A stretch of DNA of 64,000 nucleotides, taken from NCBI RefSeq assembly GCF_905147365.1, contig NC_056428.1, positions 9,640,001 to 9,704,000 of the forward strand, in the 5' to 3' direction. Under the pieces are notes generated by a model. That model made no database searches, was not told where the DNA came from, and was given only the letters and a program-made list of their open reading frames with translations. The DNA is from Aricia agestis. Its lineage: Eukaryota > Arthropoda > Insecta > Lepidoptera > Lycaenidae. Position numbers and translations under genes: made by a program. Of the stretch, positions 43,290-52,701 are shown one piece after another; within the stretch, counting starts at the first letter, position 1, and each line of letters begins with the position of its first letter.

Positions 43290-45640
43290 TGCGACATAGA
43301 CCTGACAGCACAGAAAATTATTTTGCTATGTGTGTATAGGACTCCATCTAGTAATCCTAACGTATTCCTCTATAAAATGGAACAATTTTTGTTGCGAACA
43401 CTCAAAAGAAAACAATCAGTTATTGTGTGTGGAAATTGGAATTTAGATTTTTGTAAACCTAATAAGCACTATACACATAATAGAACCTAATAAGCATAGA
43501 GCTCATGAGTCTTTTTAAAAATTATAATTTAAAGACTCATATCAATACACCGACCAGATTACATGCTTGTCTTGATCAGATATCAAGCAACTTAAAGGAA
43601 ATTGAATCGGAAGTACATTATCTAGGTCTTTCTGATCATGAAACAGGTCAGAGTTTAACAATTAAATGTAACAAAAAACGTACAATATCTTAGTGGAAAG
43701 AAGTAGTTAGAGATTTTAGTAAACAAAATATGAAAAAATTCTGTAATTGTTTGTCTGCTCTATCATTTTTTGATGTCTACGAAAAACAGAACTTAAATGA
43801 CTCTTTCGATGAATTTTATAATTTATACCTTTTATTTTTTAACTTATGTTTTCCCTTGCATTCAATACAAAGAAACAACAAAAGTCATAGAAGCGGATCG
43901 TGGTTAACAAAAGGAATAAAAAAATGTGCTATTAAGAAAAGGATACTCTATTTGAAATATAAATTTATGGCGGGTAATAAAAGTCACAGTGAAAAAAAAT
44001 ACAAAGAATATTCAAAGTTACTAAAGGCTTGCATACTCAAATCAACATTGCATATTTTTAATCAACGTTGCATAAACAACTAAATAATATAATTTTTTAC
44101 GAAATAGAAAAAAATAAATGTAAAGCTGTATGGGATATAATAAATGACAATATTAATGACAATTATCTAAATAGAGACATAGAAAAAATATCTTACAATA
44201 ATCAATCATATGTAACGCCTTTTGATATTAGTAATTTATTTAATAACTTTTATATCAATCAGAATAATGACAGTAATTTTAAATTCAAAAGGAATGACAT
44301 TAATAATACAATGCAATATAATAATTATAGTAATTCAATGTAACTTAAGCCTACATGTCCGGTAGAAATATATAAATTGATACATACTCTCAACAATAAG
44401 AAATCTGTCGGTGTCGATGATATAAATACAAAAGTAATCAAGCTATCAGCTCAGTATATATATCAGCCATTGAGTTTTATTATTAATCGTTCTTTTCAGG
44501 AAGGCACATTTCCTGAAAAACTTAAAAAGTCGATAGTGGAACCAATATTTAAGAAAAGCGATGTGACAGACATGAACAACTATCGTCCAATCACACTAAT
44601 ATCGGTTATTTCAAAAACATTTGAGAGAGTTATGTTAGATAGACTGACTGACTATGTATCGAGACAAAACATCCTCACGAAAGATCAGTTTGGTTTTAAG
44701 AAAAATTGTAATACTACTGTAGCATGTTTTGACCTGATTAAATATATTACTAAGTCCCTAAATAACAGAATTCCGGTTACTACTATATTTTTAGATATGA
44801 CAAAAGCTTTTGATAACGTAAATCACGATTTACTTCTTTACAAATTACAAAAGTACGGAATTAGAGGAATAGTAAAAAGGTGGATAAAGAGCTATTTATC
44901 TAACCGGTTTCAATGCGTCGAAATTAGTAAAATACGTAATGGCAAAAAGATTACGAATCGGTCGAACTTTCAACTCATCGAATGTGGCGTACCACAAGGC
45001 AGTGTTCTAGGCCCATATCTTTTTTACTGTACATTAATGATCTTCCACATGTAACTACAGACAAGAAGATTTTATTTGTTGACGATACAACACTTATCAT
45101 AAAACGCGATGATATTGAAAACTATGAAAATAATATTAAGTAACGAAAATCTTGATAAAGTACTGACATGGCTTAGTAATAATAATTTGAAAATAAATAT
45201 AAGTAAGACACTTCTAATACAATTTCAAAATTACAATAGACGAAAATTTGACATAAATATTTATTTTATGGACATAAAATTGAGGAAGTTAACTCTACTA
45301 AATTTCTAGGCATTATGTTGGACAAATACTGCAACTGGAAAGAACAAGTAGAATATGTATGCACAAAGCTAGATAGGTTCGTTTACGCCCTTAAAAGATT
45401 ACGGCAGATAGTAAGTACAGAAGCAGCCCTGAGTGCTTACCATGGATATGTGTCATCGGTACTATCATATGGGCTTATATTGTGATACATGTGCTACAGA
45501 TATTGATAAAGCGTTCCGTTTGCAAAAAAAATGTGTTAGAGCAATTGCTGGAGCAGATTTTCTAGAGAGTTGTAAGCCGCTGTTCAAAAAATTTAAGATA
45601 CTGCATGTATATAAAGGAAGCATGTATTTTTGTAAAGTTA
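43290..45640 (+). pseudogene. Decayed jockey/CR1-type LINE ORF2 (endonuclease + reverse transcriptase)
   Basis: Reads through several frames in the correct domain order. The endonuclease starts near 43290 ('KIILLCVYRTPSSNPN', 'VIVCGNWNLDF') and continues in another frame with 'PTRLHACLDQISSN' and 'LGLSDHE' (43505-43693). A linker follows (43730-44083), then RT at 44068-45054: 'SVGVDDINTKVIKL', 'NYRPITLISVISKTFERVM', 'DQFGFKK', 'TTIFLDMTKAFDNVNHDLL', 'GVPQGSVLGP'. After a frameshift in a T-run near 45020 come 'YINDLPHV' and 'FVDDTTL' (catalytic motif F-x-DD). Further C-terminal pieces extend to about 45640. In-frame stops lie at 43691-43693 and 44341-44343, with at least four frameshifts in all. 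The 5' end and ORF1 are absent. Clade is by motif resemblance only. Not functional. Confidence 0.85.
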
Positions 45641-45704
45641 CACCCTGAATATTTCCCACTCAAATCGGATTTGAATATTTAAAAGAAATTTGACATTATG
45701 GCTA

Positions 45705-46049
45705 TTTTTTTTTTTTATGAAATAAGGGGGCAAACGAGCAAACGGGTCACCTGATGGAAAGCAACTTCCGTCGCCCATGGACACTCGCAGCATCAGAAGA
45801 GCTGCAAGTGCGTTGCCGGCCTTTTAAGAGGGAATAGGGTAATAGGGGAGGGTAGGGAAGGGAAGGAAGGGGAAGAGTTGAGGGTAGGGAAGGGAATAGG
45901 GTAGGGGTTAGGGGATTGGGCCTCCGGTAAACTCACTCACTCAGCGAAACACAGCGCAAGCGCTGTTTCACGCCGGTTTTCTGTGAGAGCGTGGTATTTA
46001 TCCGGTCGAGCCGGCCCATTCGTGCCGAAGCATGGCTCTCCCACGTGGC
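45705..46049 (-). mobile_element. Poly-T retroposon, copy 2 (longest)
   Basis: T13, 'atgaaataagggggcaaacg', 'gggtcacctgatggaaagca', 'gccgttgcc'-type block, a GGGAA/GGGTAGG-rich segment, then 'cagcgcaagcgctgtttcac' and 'gtcgagccggcccattcgtg'. On the minus strand it ends in an A-tail. It lies just downstream of the LINE remnant. Either a SINE or the 3' UTR of a truncated LINE. Confidence 0.65.
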
Positions 46050-46913
46050 TAATAGAAAAATGTTTTTATAATATGAATGAATATTTTGCGCACAAAAGAT
46101 TAATATCATTTATAGGATTGATTGGACTCATTATTATTATTATTATTAATTTAGGACACAATTTCATTTATACACATATAAATGAAATTGTATAATTTAT
46201 TTATTATTTATTAATTATTGTGACATCTTTTTTACTATATTTGACATTAAATTGACATTGTATATGATCTTAATAGCAACTCAAATAATTGTATTTTCTA
46301 TTTTTGTTTAAAATCACACACCATTGTTATGGTAGAATGTACAGAATCTTGTGTTATGACTTTAATACTATCTTTGTACTGCATTCTTGTGAATAAAGAA
46401 TTATGAATTCAAAACTCAAAATATTCTTTATTAAGCATACAATAATATACAATAGTATAAAAGCTAGGTAGCGTACATCACGTCGTCTAATCCCATGCTA
46501 AGTAAAAACTTGTGTTATGAATTATGAATAATTTACTATTATATATTCAACAGTTCTGACACCTGTAGACATCTGGCGGGGATAACTAATTAAATGACGA
46601 TTGATCAGTTTTCGACCGGAGAGGAAAAATGATTAAATTACTAAAATGGCTATTAAAAAATAAGGGTTGATCGTAGAAGGGTGAAAATTGAGGATTGTAT
46701 GTTTTTGTAAAAATAGAAATTAAAAATTTTGTAGAAAAATAAAAAATAAAATTTAGGGGTGGACTACCCCTAACATTTAGGGGGATGAAAAATAGATGTT
46801 GGCCGATTCTCATAGATACCGGATAAGTGACATGACTTCACACTACTATATTATTACACTATTATACGTGTAAGTACTTGAATACTTAATAACTACTATA
46901 TGTATGACACTAT
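46050..46913. other. Intergenic; LINE-tail-like and AT-rich
   Basis: 46330-46415 ends 'gaataaagaattatgaattc', resembling a retroposon 3' end with AATAAA. 46580-46815 has 'gttggccgattctcatagat', a fragment of the 'ttgtcccggcaa' family. No gene. Confidence 0.4.
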
Positions 46914-47190
46914 TGTTACGGTACATGGTATACGGACACGTGGTGCGCAAGTACATACTCGAACCTTCTAAAAAGGTCCAATGTTTGTTTACGTGTTTAC
47001 CCTTTATTTGTTAGCGTGTTTGAATTTAGACCTTATGACTGAGTCCATAAGGTCTAAATTAAATTCAACTTACTGCACTTATCGCAAGGACGGCAGTTTT
47101 ATTGTGGTACATTCCCGAGCCGCCTAGAAATTTCCCACGGTTGTTTACTTGTTTACGTGAATCGGGAAATTTCTGGAATTCGTCTCGCCA

Positions 47191-47226
47191 TATAAAAAGA
47201 GCCGCAGGCAGGCCAGGCAAGTCAGT
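47191..47226 (+). promoter_or_regulatory. LTR core promoter: TATA box and initiator
   Basis: TATAAAA at 47191-47197 and a TCAGT arthropod initiator at 47222-47226, about 31-33 bp apart, the normal TATA-Inr spacing. This would place the transcript start (R) near 47224. The same pair recurs in the 3' LTR. Confidence 0.7.
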
Positions 47227-47396
47227 TCCTTTCGAGCTATCATCGAGGCGATTTCGGAGTGATCAATAGTGAGTGAACCAGTGAAACCTGCGACTTGGCT
47301 ACGACCTAGGACAGTGATAGTGCTTAGTGATTGGACCCAGTGATTTGTGTTTGGACTTAGTGCTAAGTGTTGTGACCTAGTGTTTAGTGCAGTGTT

Positions 47397-47402
47397 AATA
47401 AA
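47397..47402 (+). terminator. Polyadenylation signal AATAAA in LTR
   Basis: AATAAA about 170 bp downstream of the predicted start. The 3' LTR equivalent at 53185-53190 would process the genomic transcript. Confidence 0.6.
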
Positions 47403-47462
47403 GTCTTCAAGAGAGTCACCAGGTCTTTCTCTCCAAATCCTCGAACCCTAGCACGTAACAAC

Positions 47463-47478
47463 TGGTGTCAGAAGTGCG
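47463..47478 (+). other. Primer-binding site, tRNA-Leu type
   Basis: 'tggtgtcagaagtgcg' starts two bases after the 5' LTR. It is complementary to a tRNA 3' end of the form ...CACTTCTGACACCA, which I recognise as leucine tRNA. The exact isoacceptor would need the host tRNA set. Confidence 0.75.
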
Positions 47479-47486
47479 ATTTGGAG

Positions 47487-49103
47487 ATGCCATTGACTCC
47501 GAGAGAGGACTTCAAGGGGAGTGTCAGGACAAGGGCGCAGCGAGCTGCTGCCATTGACTCCGAGAGAGGAGTTGCGGAGGCCACACCCACTGGGGACCAA
47601 GCTCCGCCCACTGAGGGACAGGCCCCACCTACTGGCCCCGCCCACATGGCTCCGCCCACTGGCCACGCCCACCAGGCTCCGCCCACCTTGGCTGAAGCCA
47701 CGCCCCCTGGCCCCGCCCACCGGGACACGCCCACTGGCCACGCTCCTCAGGCTCCGCCCACTTTGTGTGAAGCCACGCCCACTGGCTCCGCCCACCGGGA
47801 CACGCCTACTGGCCACGCACCTCAGGCTCCGCCCACTTTGGGCGTGGCCCCGCCTACTGGCCCCGCCCACCAGGCCACGCCCATTCAGGCCACGCCCACT
47901 CAGGCCACGCCCACTCAAGCCCTACCTACTGGCTCCAGCCACCATGCGTCGCCTGTAGCTTCTACAGCCCCTCAAATGGCTCTTCATTTAGAAAGTTTAA
48001 TTGAATTAATGGAGCTGCAAAGAGCTGAAATGAAGGCAATGATGGAGGCCCAAGACCGCAAGCTCGGCGCTTTACAAGATTCTCAAAGAGCTGAAATTCA
48101 CGCTTTGCAAGAGTCACAAGACCGCAAGCTCGGCGCTTTGCAAGAGTCACAAGAGCAACAAAAGGACCTCCAAGAGAAAGCGCTTTTAGCTATAAAGGAT
48201 GTCAGTGACACGGTGACTAAGCTTCGTAAAGATGTCGACGTAATCGACGAACGAGTTACCGGGTTAGGGGTTGATGTGGAAAATGTGAAAACTGGCCTCA
48301 CTGAACTACAAAAAAAAGTAGTGCGCCTGGAAACCACAGGAGTCGCGACGTGTAATGGAACTTCCGGAGTGGCACACGGGCCACGAGTAAAAGTACCGCC
48401 ATACGACGGCACTACTTCTTGGAACGCTTACCGTCAGCAATTCCAGACTGTTGCTTCTGCCAACGGATGGTCTGACGAACAATGCCTGACCGCTCTCACT
48501 GTCGCACTCAGAGGGCAAGCCTTGTCGGTCCTGGAAGCACATACAGGAAATGGGTTCAAAGACCTGATGGAGGCCCTTGAATCCAGATACGGGGAGCGAC
48601 ACCTGGAGCACGTGTTTCGTGCCCAACTGCGTGACAGAGTCCAACGCTCAGGAGAAGGATTACAACAATGGGCGTTGGAAATTGAAAAACTCGTCAAGAA
48701 GGCACACCCAGGAGCTGACGCCAAGATGGTCGACTCCAATATTGTGCAAGCATTTGTCGACGGAATCAGGGATCTGGAGGTCAGAGCTGCAGTGAGGCTT
48801 CGTCACCACACCTCGCTTAAGGAAGCATTGGCGCATGCTTTGGAAGTCGAGGCTGTTCGCCGTGACATACGACAGACCCATAAGATCCACGAGGTCTCTG
48901 AGGAAGTCAAGGAGGTCAAGGCTCCCACGAAGAAAAGTTTTGGAGCCATGTGCTACAAGTGCGGCGAGAGGGGCCATCTCCAGCTCAACTGCCCGCAGAA
49001 GGAGACCCAGATGGCAAGAATGAAAAGGCTCGAGGAACAAATGGAGGAGCTGAAGAAGCAAGCAAGGGCTTCGTCCCCTGCCCGGGAGCAGGGAAACGAA
49101 TAA
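47487..49103 (+). CDS. gag: Gag polyprotein of the LTR retrotransposon
   Basis: 538 aa from the first ATG (47487), only 8 nt after the primer-binding site. Residues ~30-155 are a Pro/Thr/Ala/His-rich low-complexity repeat encoded by a GC-rich minisatellite ('PPTGHAHQAPP'-type units). Residues ~165-285 are predicted coiled coil, including a 22-residue duplication ('QDRKLGALQ', DNA offset 66 bp at 48051 and 48117). Residues ~300-450 resemble a retrotransposon Gag capsid ('VPPYDGTTSWNAYRQQF', 'LRGQALSVL', 'QWALEIEKLVKKAHP'). Residues 489-502 are one CCHC zinc knuckle (C-x2-C-x4-H-x4-C), the nucleocapsid RNA-binding motif. It stops at 49101-49103, four bases after a frameshift heptamer. Gag should assemble the virus-like particle. 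ORFs in other frames and on the opposite strand here are shadows. Confidence 0.93.
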   Translation: MPLTPREDFKGSVRTRAQRAAAIDSERGVAEATPTGDQAPPTEGQAPPTGPAHMAPPTGHAHQAPPTLAEATPPGPAHRDTPTGHAPQAPPTLCEATPTGSAHRDTPTGHAPQAPPTLGVAPPTGPAHQATPIQATPTQATPTQALPTGSSHHASPVASTAPQMALHLESLIELMELQRAEMKAMMEAQDRKLGALQDSQRAEIHALQESQDRKLGALQESQEQQKDLQEKALLAIKDVSDTVTKLRKDVDVIDERVTGLGVDVENVKTGLTELQKKVVRLETTGVATCNGTSGVAHGPRVKVPPYDGTTSWNAYRQQFQTVASANGWSDEQCLTALTVALRGQALSVLEAHTGNGFKDLMEALESRYGERHLEHVFRAQLRDRVQRSGEGLQQWALEIEKLVKKAHPGADAKMVDSNIVQAFVDGIRDLEVRAAVRLRHHTSLKEALAHALEVEAVRRDIRQTHKIHEVSEEVKEVKAPTKKSFGAMCYKCGERGHLQLNCPQKETQMARMKRLEEQMEELKKQARASSPAREQGNE

Positions 49104-49149
49104 AAGCCAGGACTAAGGGGCGAGTGCTGGCTGACACGGAGGAAGCCCC
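49091..49149 (+). promoter_or_regulatory. Predicted -1 programmed ribosomal frameshift signal
   Basis: Slippery heptamer G-GGA-AAC (49091-49097) lies in the gag frame, followed by a 7-nt spacer that includes the gag stop. Then comes an H-type pseudoknot: stem 1 AGCCAG (49105-49110) with CTGGCT (49127-49132), and stem 2 GGGGC (49117-49121) with GCCCC (49145-49149). The shift at this point enters the open pol frame exactly. Heptamer, spacer and pseudoknot are the standard -1 frameshift layout. Pairing was done by hand. Confidence 0.8.
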
Positions 49150-52100
49150 AATAACGGTTGTCTCCCAAGCAAGCAGCGGGAATAGTCTGGTGATTCAGGG
49201 GACTATTAACGGTACGGATTGCAAAATGACTCTAGACACAGGAGCCTCTAGAACAATAGTGAACCCAAATTTGATAAAAGCCGCAAGGAGGCACAAGAGG
49301 AGAATTAACTGTCGGCTTCTTACCGCCTCCGGTCAGCCAATACCCGTCCTGGGAGAAATGTCAGTTACGATTAATGTAGGGGGAACCTCATACCCTCATG
49401 ACGTTATCGTGGCTGAGATTATGGATGATTGCATCTTGGGTTTGGATTTCATGAAGAAGCATAACTGCAGAATTAATGTCGCTGACGGAGTTTTCAAGTG
49501 TGGTGAAGAAGAAATTTTCATCCTTGGAGGCGCCTGCGGGAAAGTTGAATGTGTAAAGAAAGTCATAATACCTGGACGTGCGGAAGCTCGGGTGCTGGTG
49601 AAACTACCGCCAGCTGGAAAGAAGAAGTTGAATAGATGCGTGTTGATCGAAGACACACCTACCAAGACATCAGCGCAAAAACTGATGACGGCGAGAACCC
49701 TTGTTAGTGGAAGCAGTAACGCTGTGGTCAGGGTTCTGAATCTTGCTGATCGCGAGATCTGCTTGAACAAAGGTGACGTCATTGGAAAGTGCGAGGAAGT
49801 TGTCTGGATGAGAAAGTGTAGTTCGATCACAGGCTCAGACTCAGCAAACACCAGCAACTATGGAATAGTGACTGAGCTACTCGATGACTGCAAGAGTAAT
49901 CTGACTTATTCGCAGGGCATGAAAGCTAAGAAGTTTTTACAACGCCACGCGAATATCTTCTCCAGTCAGGAAGGCGACCTTGGAAGAACGTCGATGGTTC
50001 AGCACAGGATAGATACCGGAAGCGAGAACCCAATTCGTCAACGAGCAAGACGGATACCCATTGCAAAGGAAAAAGAAGTTGAAGGCCTTTTGGAGGACAT
50101 GAGAAGGCATAAGATCATTGAACCGTCTGCAAGTCCGTGGTGCTCACCGGTTGTATTAGTGAAGAAGAAAGATGGCAGTACAAGATTTTGTGTGGACTAC
50201 AGACGTCTCAATGATGTCACCAAGAAGGACAGTTATCCATTACCTCGAATTGACGACACTCTGGATACCTTGAGTGGCATGAAATGGTTCTCGACCCTGG
50301 ACCTGAAATCTGGATACTGGCAGGTGGAAATTCATCCAAAAGACAAAGAGAAGACAGCTTTCTCCACCGGTAAAGGTTTATGGCAGTTTAACGTCATGCC
50401 CTTTGGATTGTGCAACGCACCTGCCACATTTGAGCGACTCATGGAGTGTGTACTGGCAGGCTTAGTTGGAGAGGCTTGCTTAGTCTACTTGGACGACATC
50501 ATCATTGTTGGCCGCGACTTCGAAGACCATTTGCGAAACTTAGAACGAGTTTTCGCCAAAATAGAGGGAGCCAAATTAAAGTTGAATCCGAAAAAGTGTC
50601 GTTTATTCAGGAGTAAGGTGAACTATCTCGGCCATGTTATCTCCAGTGATGGAATTCAGACGGACCCGGAGAAACTAGAAGCAGTCCAAAATTGGCCAAC
50701 CCCTAAGAACAAAACCGAAGTGCGGGCATTTCTCGGCCTATGCTCCTACTACAGGCGTTTTGTTAAGGGATTCTCAGAGATAGCCAAGCCATTACATCGG
50801 CTGACAGAAGATAAACGACAGTTTATTTGGGACGAGACTTCCGAAGATTCTTTTCAGAAACTAAAGAAACATCTGTGTGAAACACCAATCCTGGGGTATC
50901 CACAACCTGAAGGTCAGTTTATAGTCGACACGGACGCAAGCAACACGGCCATTGGGGGGGTGTTATCTCAAAAACAGGGTGAAAGAGAAGTTGTAATTGC
51001 ATATTTCAGCAAATCTTTATCTAAGCCAGAGAGAAACTACTGTGTGACAAGAAGAGAACTCTTGGCTGTCGTAAAGACGCTACAACATTTCAGCAAGTAT
51101 CTCATCGGCAGACAGTTTCTACTGCGAACTGATCACGCAGCCTTGAAGTGGCTACTACAATTCAAGAACCCAGAAGGCCAAGTAGCTCGATGGATAGAAC
51201 AACTCCAGGAGTATGACTTCAAGACGGAACACCGCAGCGGAAAGTCGCATGGGAATGCCGACGCACTCTCACGAAGGCCGTGTTCAGAAGACTGCAAACA
51301 TTGTGTTAAGCAGGAATCTAATGAAGTAACATTGAAGTTAACGAAAACAAGTCCTTTGGGTCCATGGGAGAATGATGGTATGAGAGAGGCTCAAGAAAGA
51401 GATGACGACCTTCGACACATCATCACATGGAAGAAACGGGATGACGTAAAGCCAATCTGGAGTGAGGTTGCACCCACTGGCGCTGTCACTAAGGCGTACT
51501 GGGCGCAATGGGACAGTCTGATTCTTCAAAACGGAATACTTTACCGGAAATGGGAGAAGACCAACGGCAGAGAGTTCCATCTTCAGATAGTTGTCCCAAG
51601 AACGAGAGTACCGGATGTTCTCCGTGAAATGCATGATGGCGTATCAGGAGGTCATCTAGGAGTAAAGAGGACGTTAACAAAAGTGCGAGAACGATTCTAC
51701 TGGTTGCATTGTCGAGACGATGTACAGGATTGGTGCCGCAAATGCACTACTTGCGCTGCAGTGAAGGGACCACAGACAAGGAGCCGTGGGAGCCTGCGCT
51801 TGTATAACGTTGGCGCACCGTGGGAACGAATCGCAGTTGACGTAGCTGGGCCATTTCCTGTAACGGAATCAGGAAACAAGTATTTTATGGTTGTCATGGA
51901 TTACTTCACCAAATGGCCCGAAGTGTTCACCATACCAAACCAAGAAGCTACAACAGTTGCTTCTAAGCTAGTCGAAGAAGTAATATCTCGCTTTGGTGTG
52001 CCTCTAGAAATCCATTCCGATCAGGGCAGGAATTTTGAATCGCAGGTCTTCCAGGAAGTGTGCAGAATTTTGGGAATGCATAAAACGAGGACCACCGCGT

Positions 52101-52690
52101 ACCATCCACAGTCTGATGGAATGGTTGAGAGATTTAACCAGACCCTTGAGAGGCATTTGGCGAAATTGGTAGATGACAAACAAAAGGAATGGGACAAGTA
52201 TATACCGCTCTTCCTTCTGTCGTACCGTACCGCCGAGCATGAGAGCATAAAAGCTACCCCGGCGTATGTCAATTACGGTAGAGAACTACGAGTACCAGTA
52301 GACCTTTTGACAGGAGGATCACCGGAAGAACCAAAGACCGTACCAGATTATGTCTGCGATTTAAGGGAAAAGATGCGTTATATACACGCCATGGTTCGGG
52401 AAAATGGGTTACAGTCAAGTGAGAACATGAAGACCAGATACGACCGGAAATCGAATACAAGCGGCTTCGAAGAAGGGTCACTGGTGTGGCTGCATAACCC
52501 AACTCGCCGAAAAGGCAAATCTCCAAAGTTGCAGACCAAGTGGGACGGCCCATACAAAGTGGTTACCCGATTGAATGATGTGACTTACAGGATTCAAAAG
52601 CAACCAAGAGGGACATTCAAAGTGGTACACATAGACCGCCTGGCGCGTTACCATGGCAGTAACAATGATGCTCGGGACGAGCATCTCTAA
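49097..52690 (+). CDS. pol: Pol polyprotein (protease, RT, RNase H, integrase)
   Basis: About 1197 aa after the frameshift. The frame is open back to at least 48950 inside gag, but there is no ATG-led start, so it is expressed as Gag-Pol. Aspartic protease: DTGAS at residue ~47 (49235). Reverse transcriptase: 'FCVDYRRLN', 'LDLKSGYWQ', 'MPFGLCNAPATF' and the catalytic YLDD at ~464-467 (50486-50497). RNase H: TDAS (D ~613), 'RREL', 'RTDH'. Integrase: HHCC zinc finger (H-x6-H then C-x2-C, around 51640-51750), then D915, D975, E1011, a D,D35E spacing. The C-terminus has 'KWDGPYKVV', a GPY/F-type module, and no chromodomain. No stop or frameshift interrupts it. It would cleave Gag-Pol, copy RNA to cDNA and integrate it. 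The stop at 52688-52690 is directly followed by the polypurine tract. Confidence 0.95.
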   Translation, partial: RIKARTKGRVLADTEEAPITVVSQASSGNSLVIQGTINGTDCKMTLDTGASRTIVNPNLIKAARRHKRRINCRLLTASGQPIPVLGEMSVTINVGGTSYPHDVIVAEIMDDCILGLDFMKKHNCRINVADGVFKCGEEEIFILGGACGKVECVKKVIIPGRAEARVLVKLPPAGKKKLNRCVLIEDTPTKTSAQKLMTARTLVSGSSNAVVRVLNLADREICLNKGDVIGKCEEVVWMRKCSSITGSDSANTSNYGIVTELLDDCKSNLTYSQGMKAKKFLQRHANIFSSQEGDLGRTSMVQHRIDTGSENPIRQRARRIPIAKEKEVEGLLEDMRRHKIIEPSASPWCSPVVLVKKKDGSTRFCVDYRRLNDVTKKDSYPLPRIDDTLDTLSGMKWFSTLDLKSGYWQVEIHPKDKEKTAFSTGKGLWQFNVMPFGLCNAPATFERLMECVLAGLVGEACLVYLDDIIIVGRDFEDHLRNLERVFAKIEGAKLKLNPKKCRLFRSKVNYLGHVISSDGIQTDPEKLEAVQNWPTPKNKTEVRAFLGLCSYYRRFVKGFSEIAKPLHRLTEDKRQFIWDETSEDSFQKLKKHLCETPILGYPQPEGQFIVDTDASNTAIGGVLSQKQGEREVVIAYFSKSLSKPERNYCVTRRELLAVVKTLQHFSKYLIGRQFLLRTDHAALKWLLQFKNPEGQVARWIEQLQEYDFKTEHRSGKSHGNADALSRRPCSEDCKHCVKQESNEVTLKLTKTSPLGPWENDGMREAQERDDDLRHIITWKKRDDVKPIWSEVAPTGAVTKAYWAQWDSLILQNGILYRKWEKTNGREFHLQIVVPRTRVPDVLREMHDGVSGGHLGVKRTLTKVRERFYWLHCRDDVQDWCRKCTTCAAVKGPQTRSRGSLRLYNVGAPWERIAVDVAGPFPVTESGNKYFMVVMDYFTKWPEVFTIPNQEATTVASKLVEEVISRFGVPLEIHSDQGRNFESQVFQEVCRILGMHKTRTTAYHPQSDGMVERFNQTLERHLAKLVDDKQKEWDKYIPLFLLSYRTAEHESIKATPAYVNYGRELRVPVDLLTGGSPEEPKTVPDYVCDLREKMRYIHAMVRENGLQSSENMKTRYDRKSNTSGFEEGSLVWLHNPTRRKGKSPKLQTKWDGPYKVVTRLNDVTYRIQKQPRGTFKVVHIDRLARYHGSNNDARDEHL

Positions 52691-52701
52691 GAGGGGAGTA
52701 G
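52691..52701 (+). other. Polypurine tract
   Basis: 'gaggggagtag' lies between the pol stop codon and the 3' LTR. It would prime plus-strand DNA synthesis. The single T is a minor interruption. Confidence 0.75.

Larger units (their letters stand above)
46914..47460 (+). repeat. 5' LTR (547 bp)
   Basis: Starts TGTTACGG, ends CGTAACA (short inverted ends TGTTACG/CGTAACA). Matches the 3' LTR at all but one position (G at 47084). U3 contains two hairpins: 15-bp perfect arms at 47023-47037/47046-47060, and 10-bp arms at 47127-47136/47164-47173. Confidence 0.97.

Noticed and set aside
47448..47918. 156-aa antisense ORF in gag
   Set aside because: Shadow of the GC-rich repeat; the sense frame has capsid and zinc-knuckle domains.
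48950..49096. Independent start of pol at 48950
   Set aside because: The first codon there is GTG within gag; the frameshift heptamer at 49091 explains pol expression.
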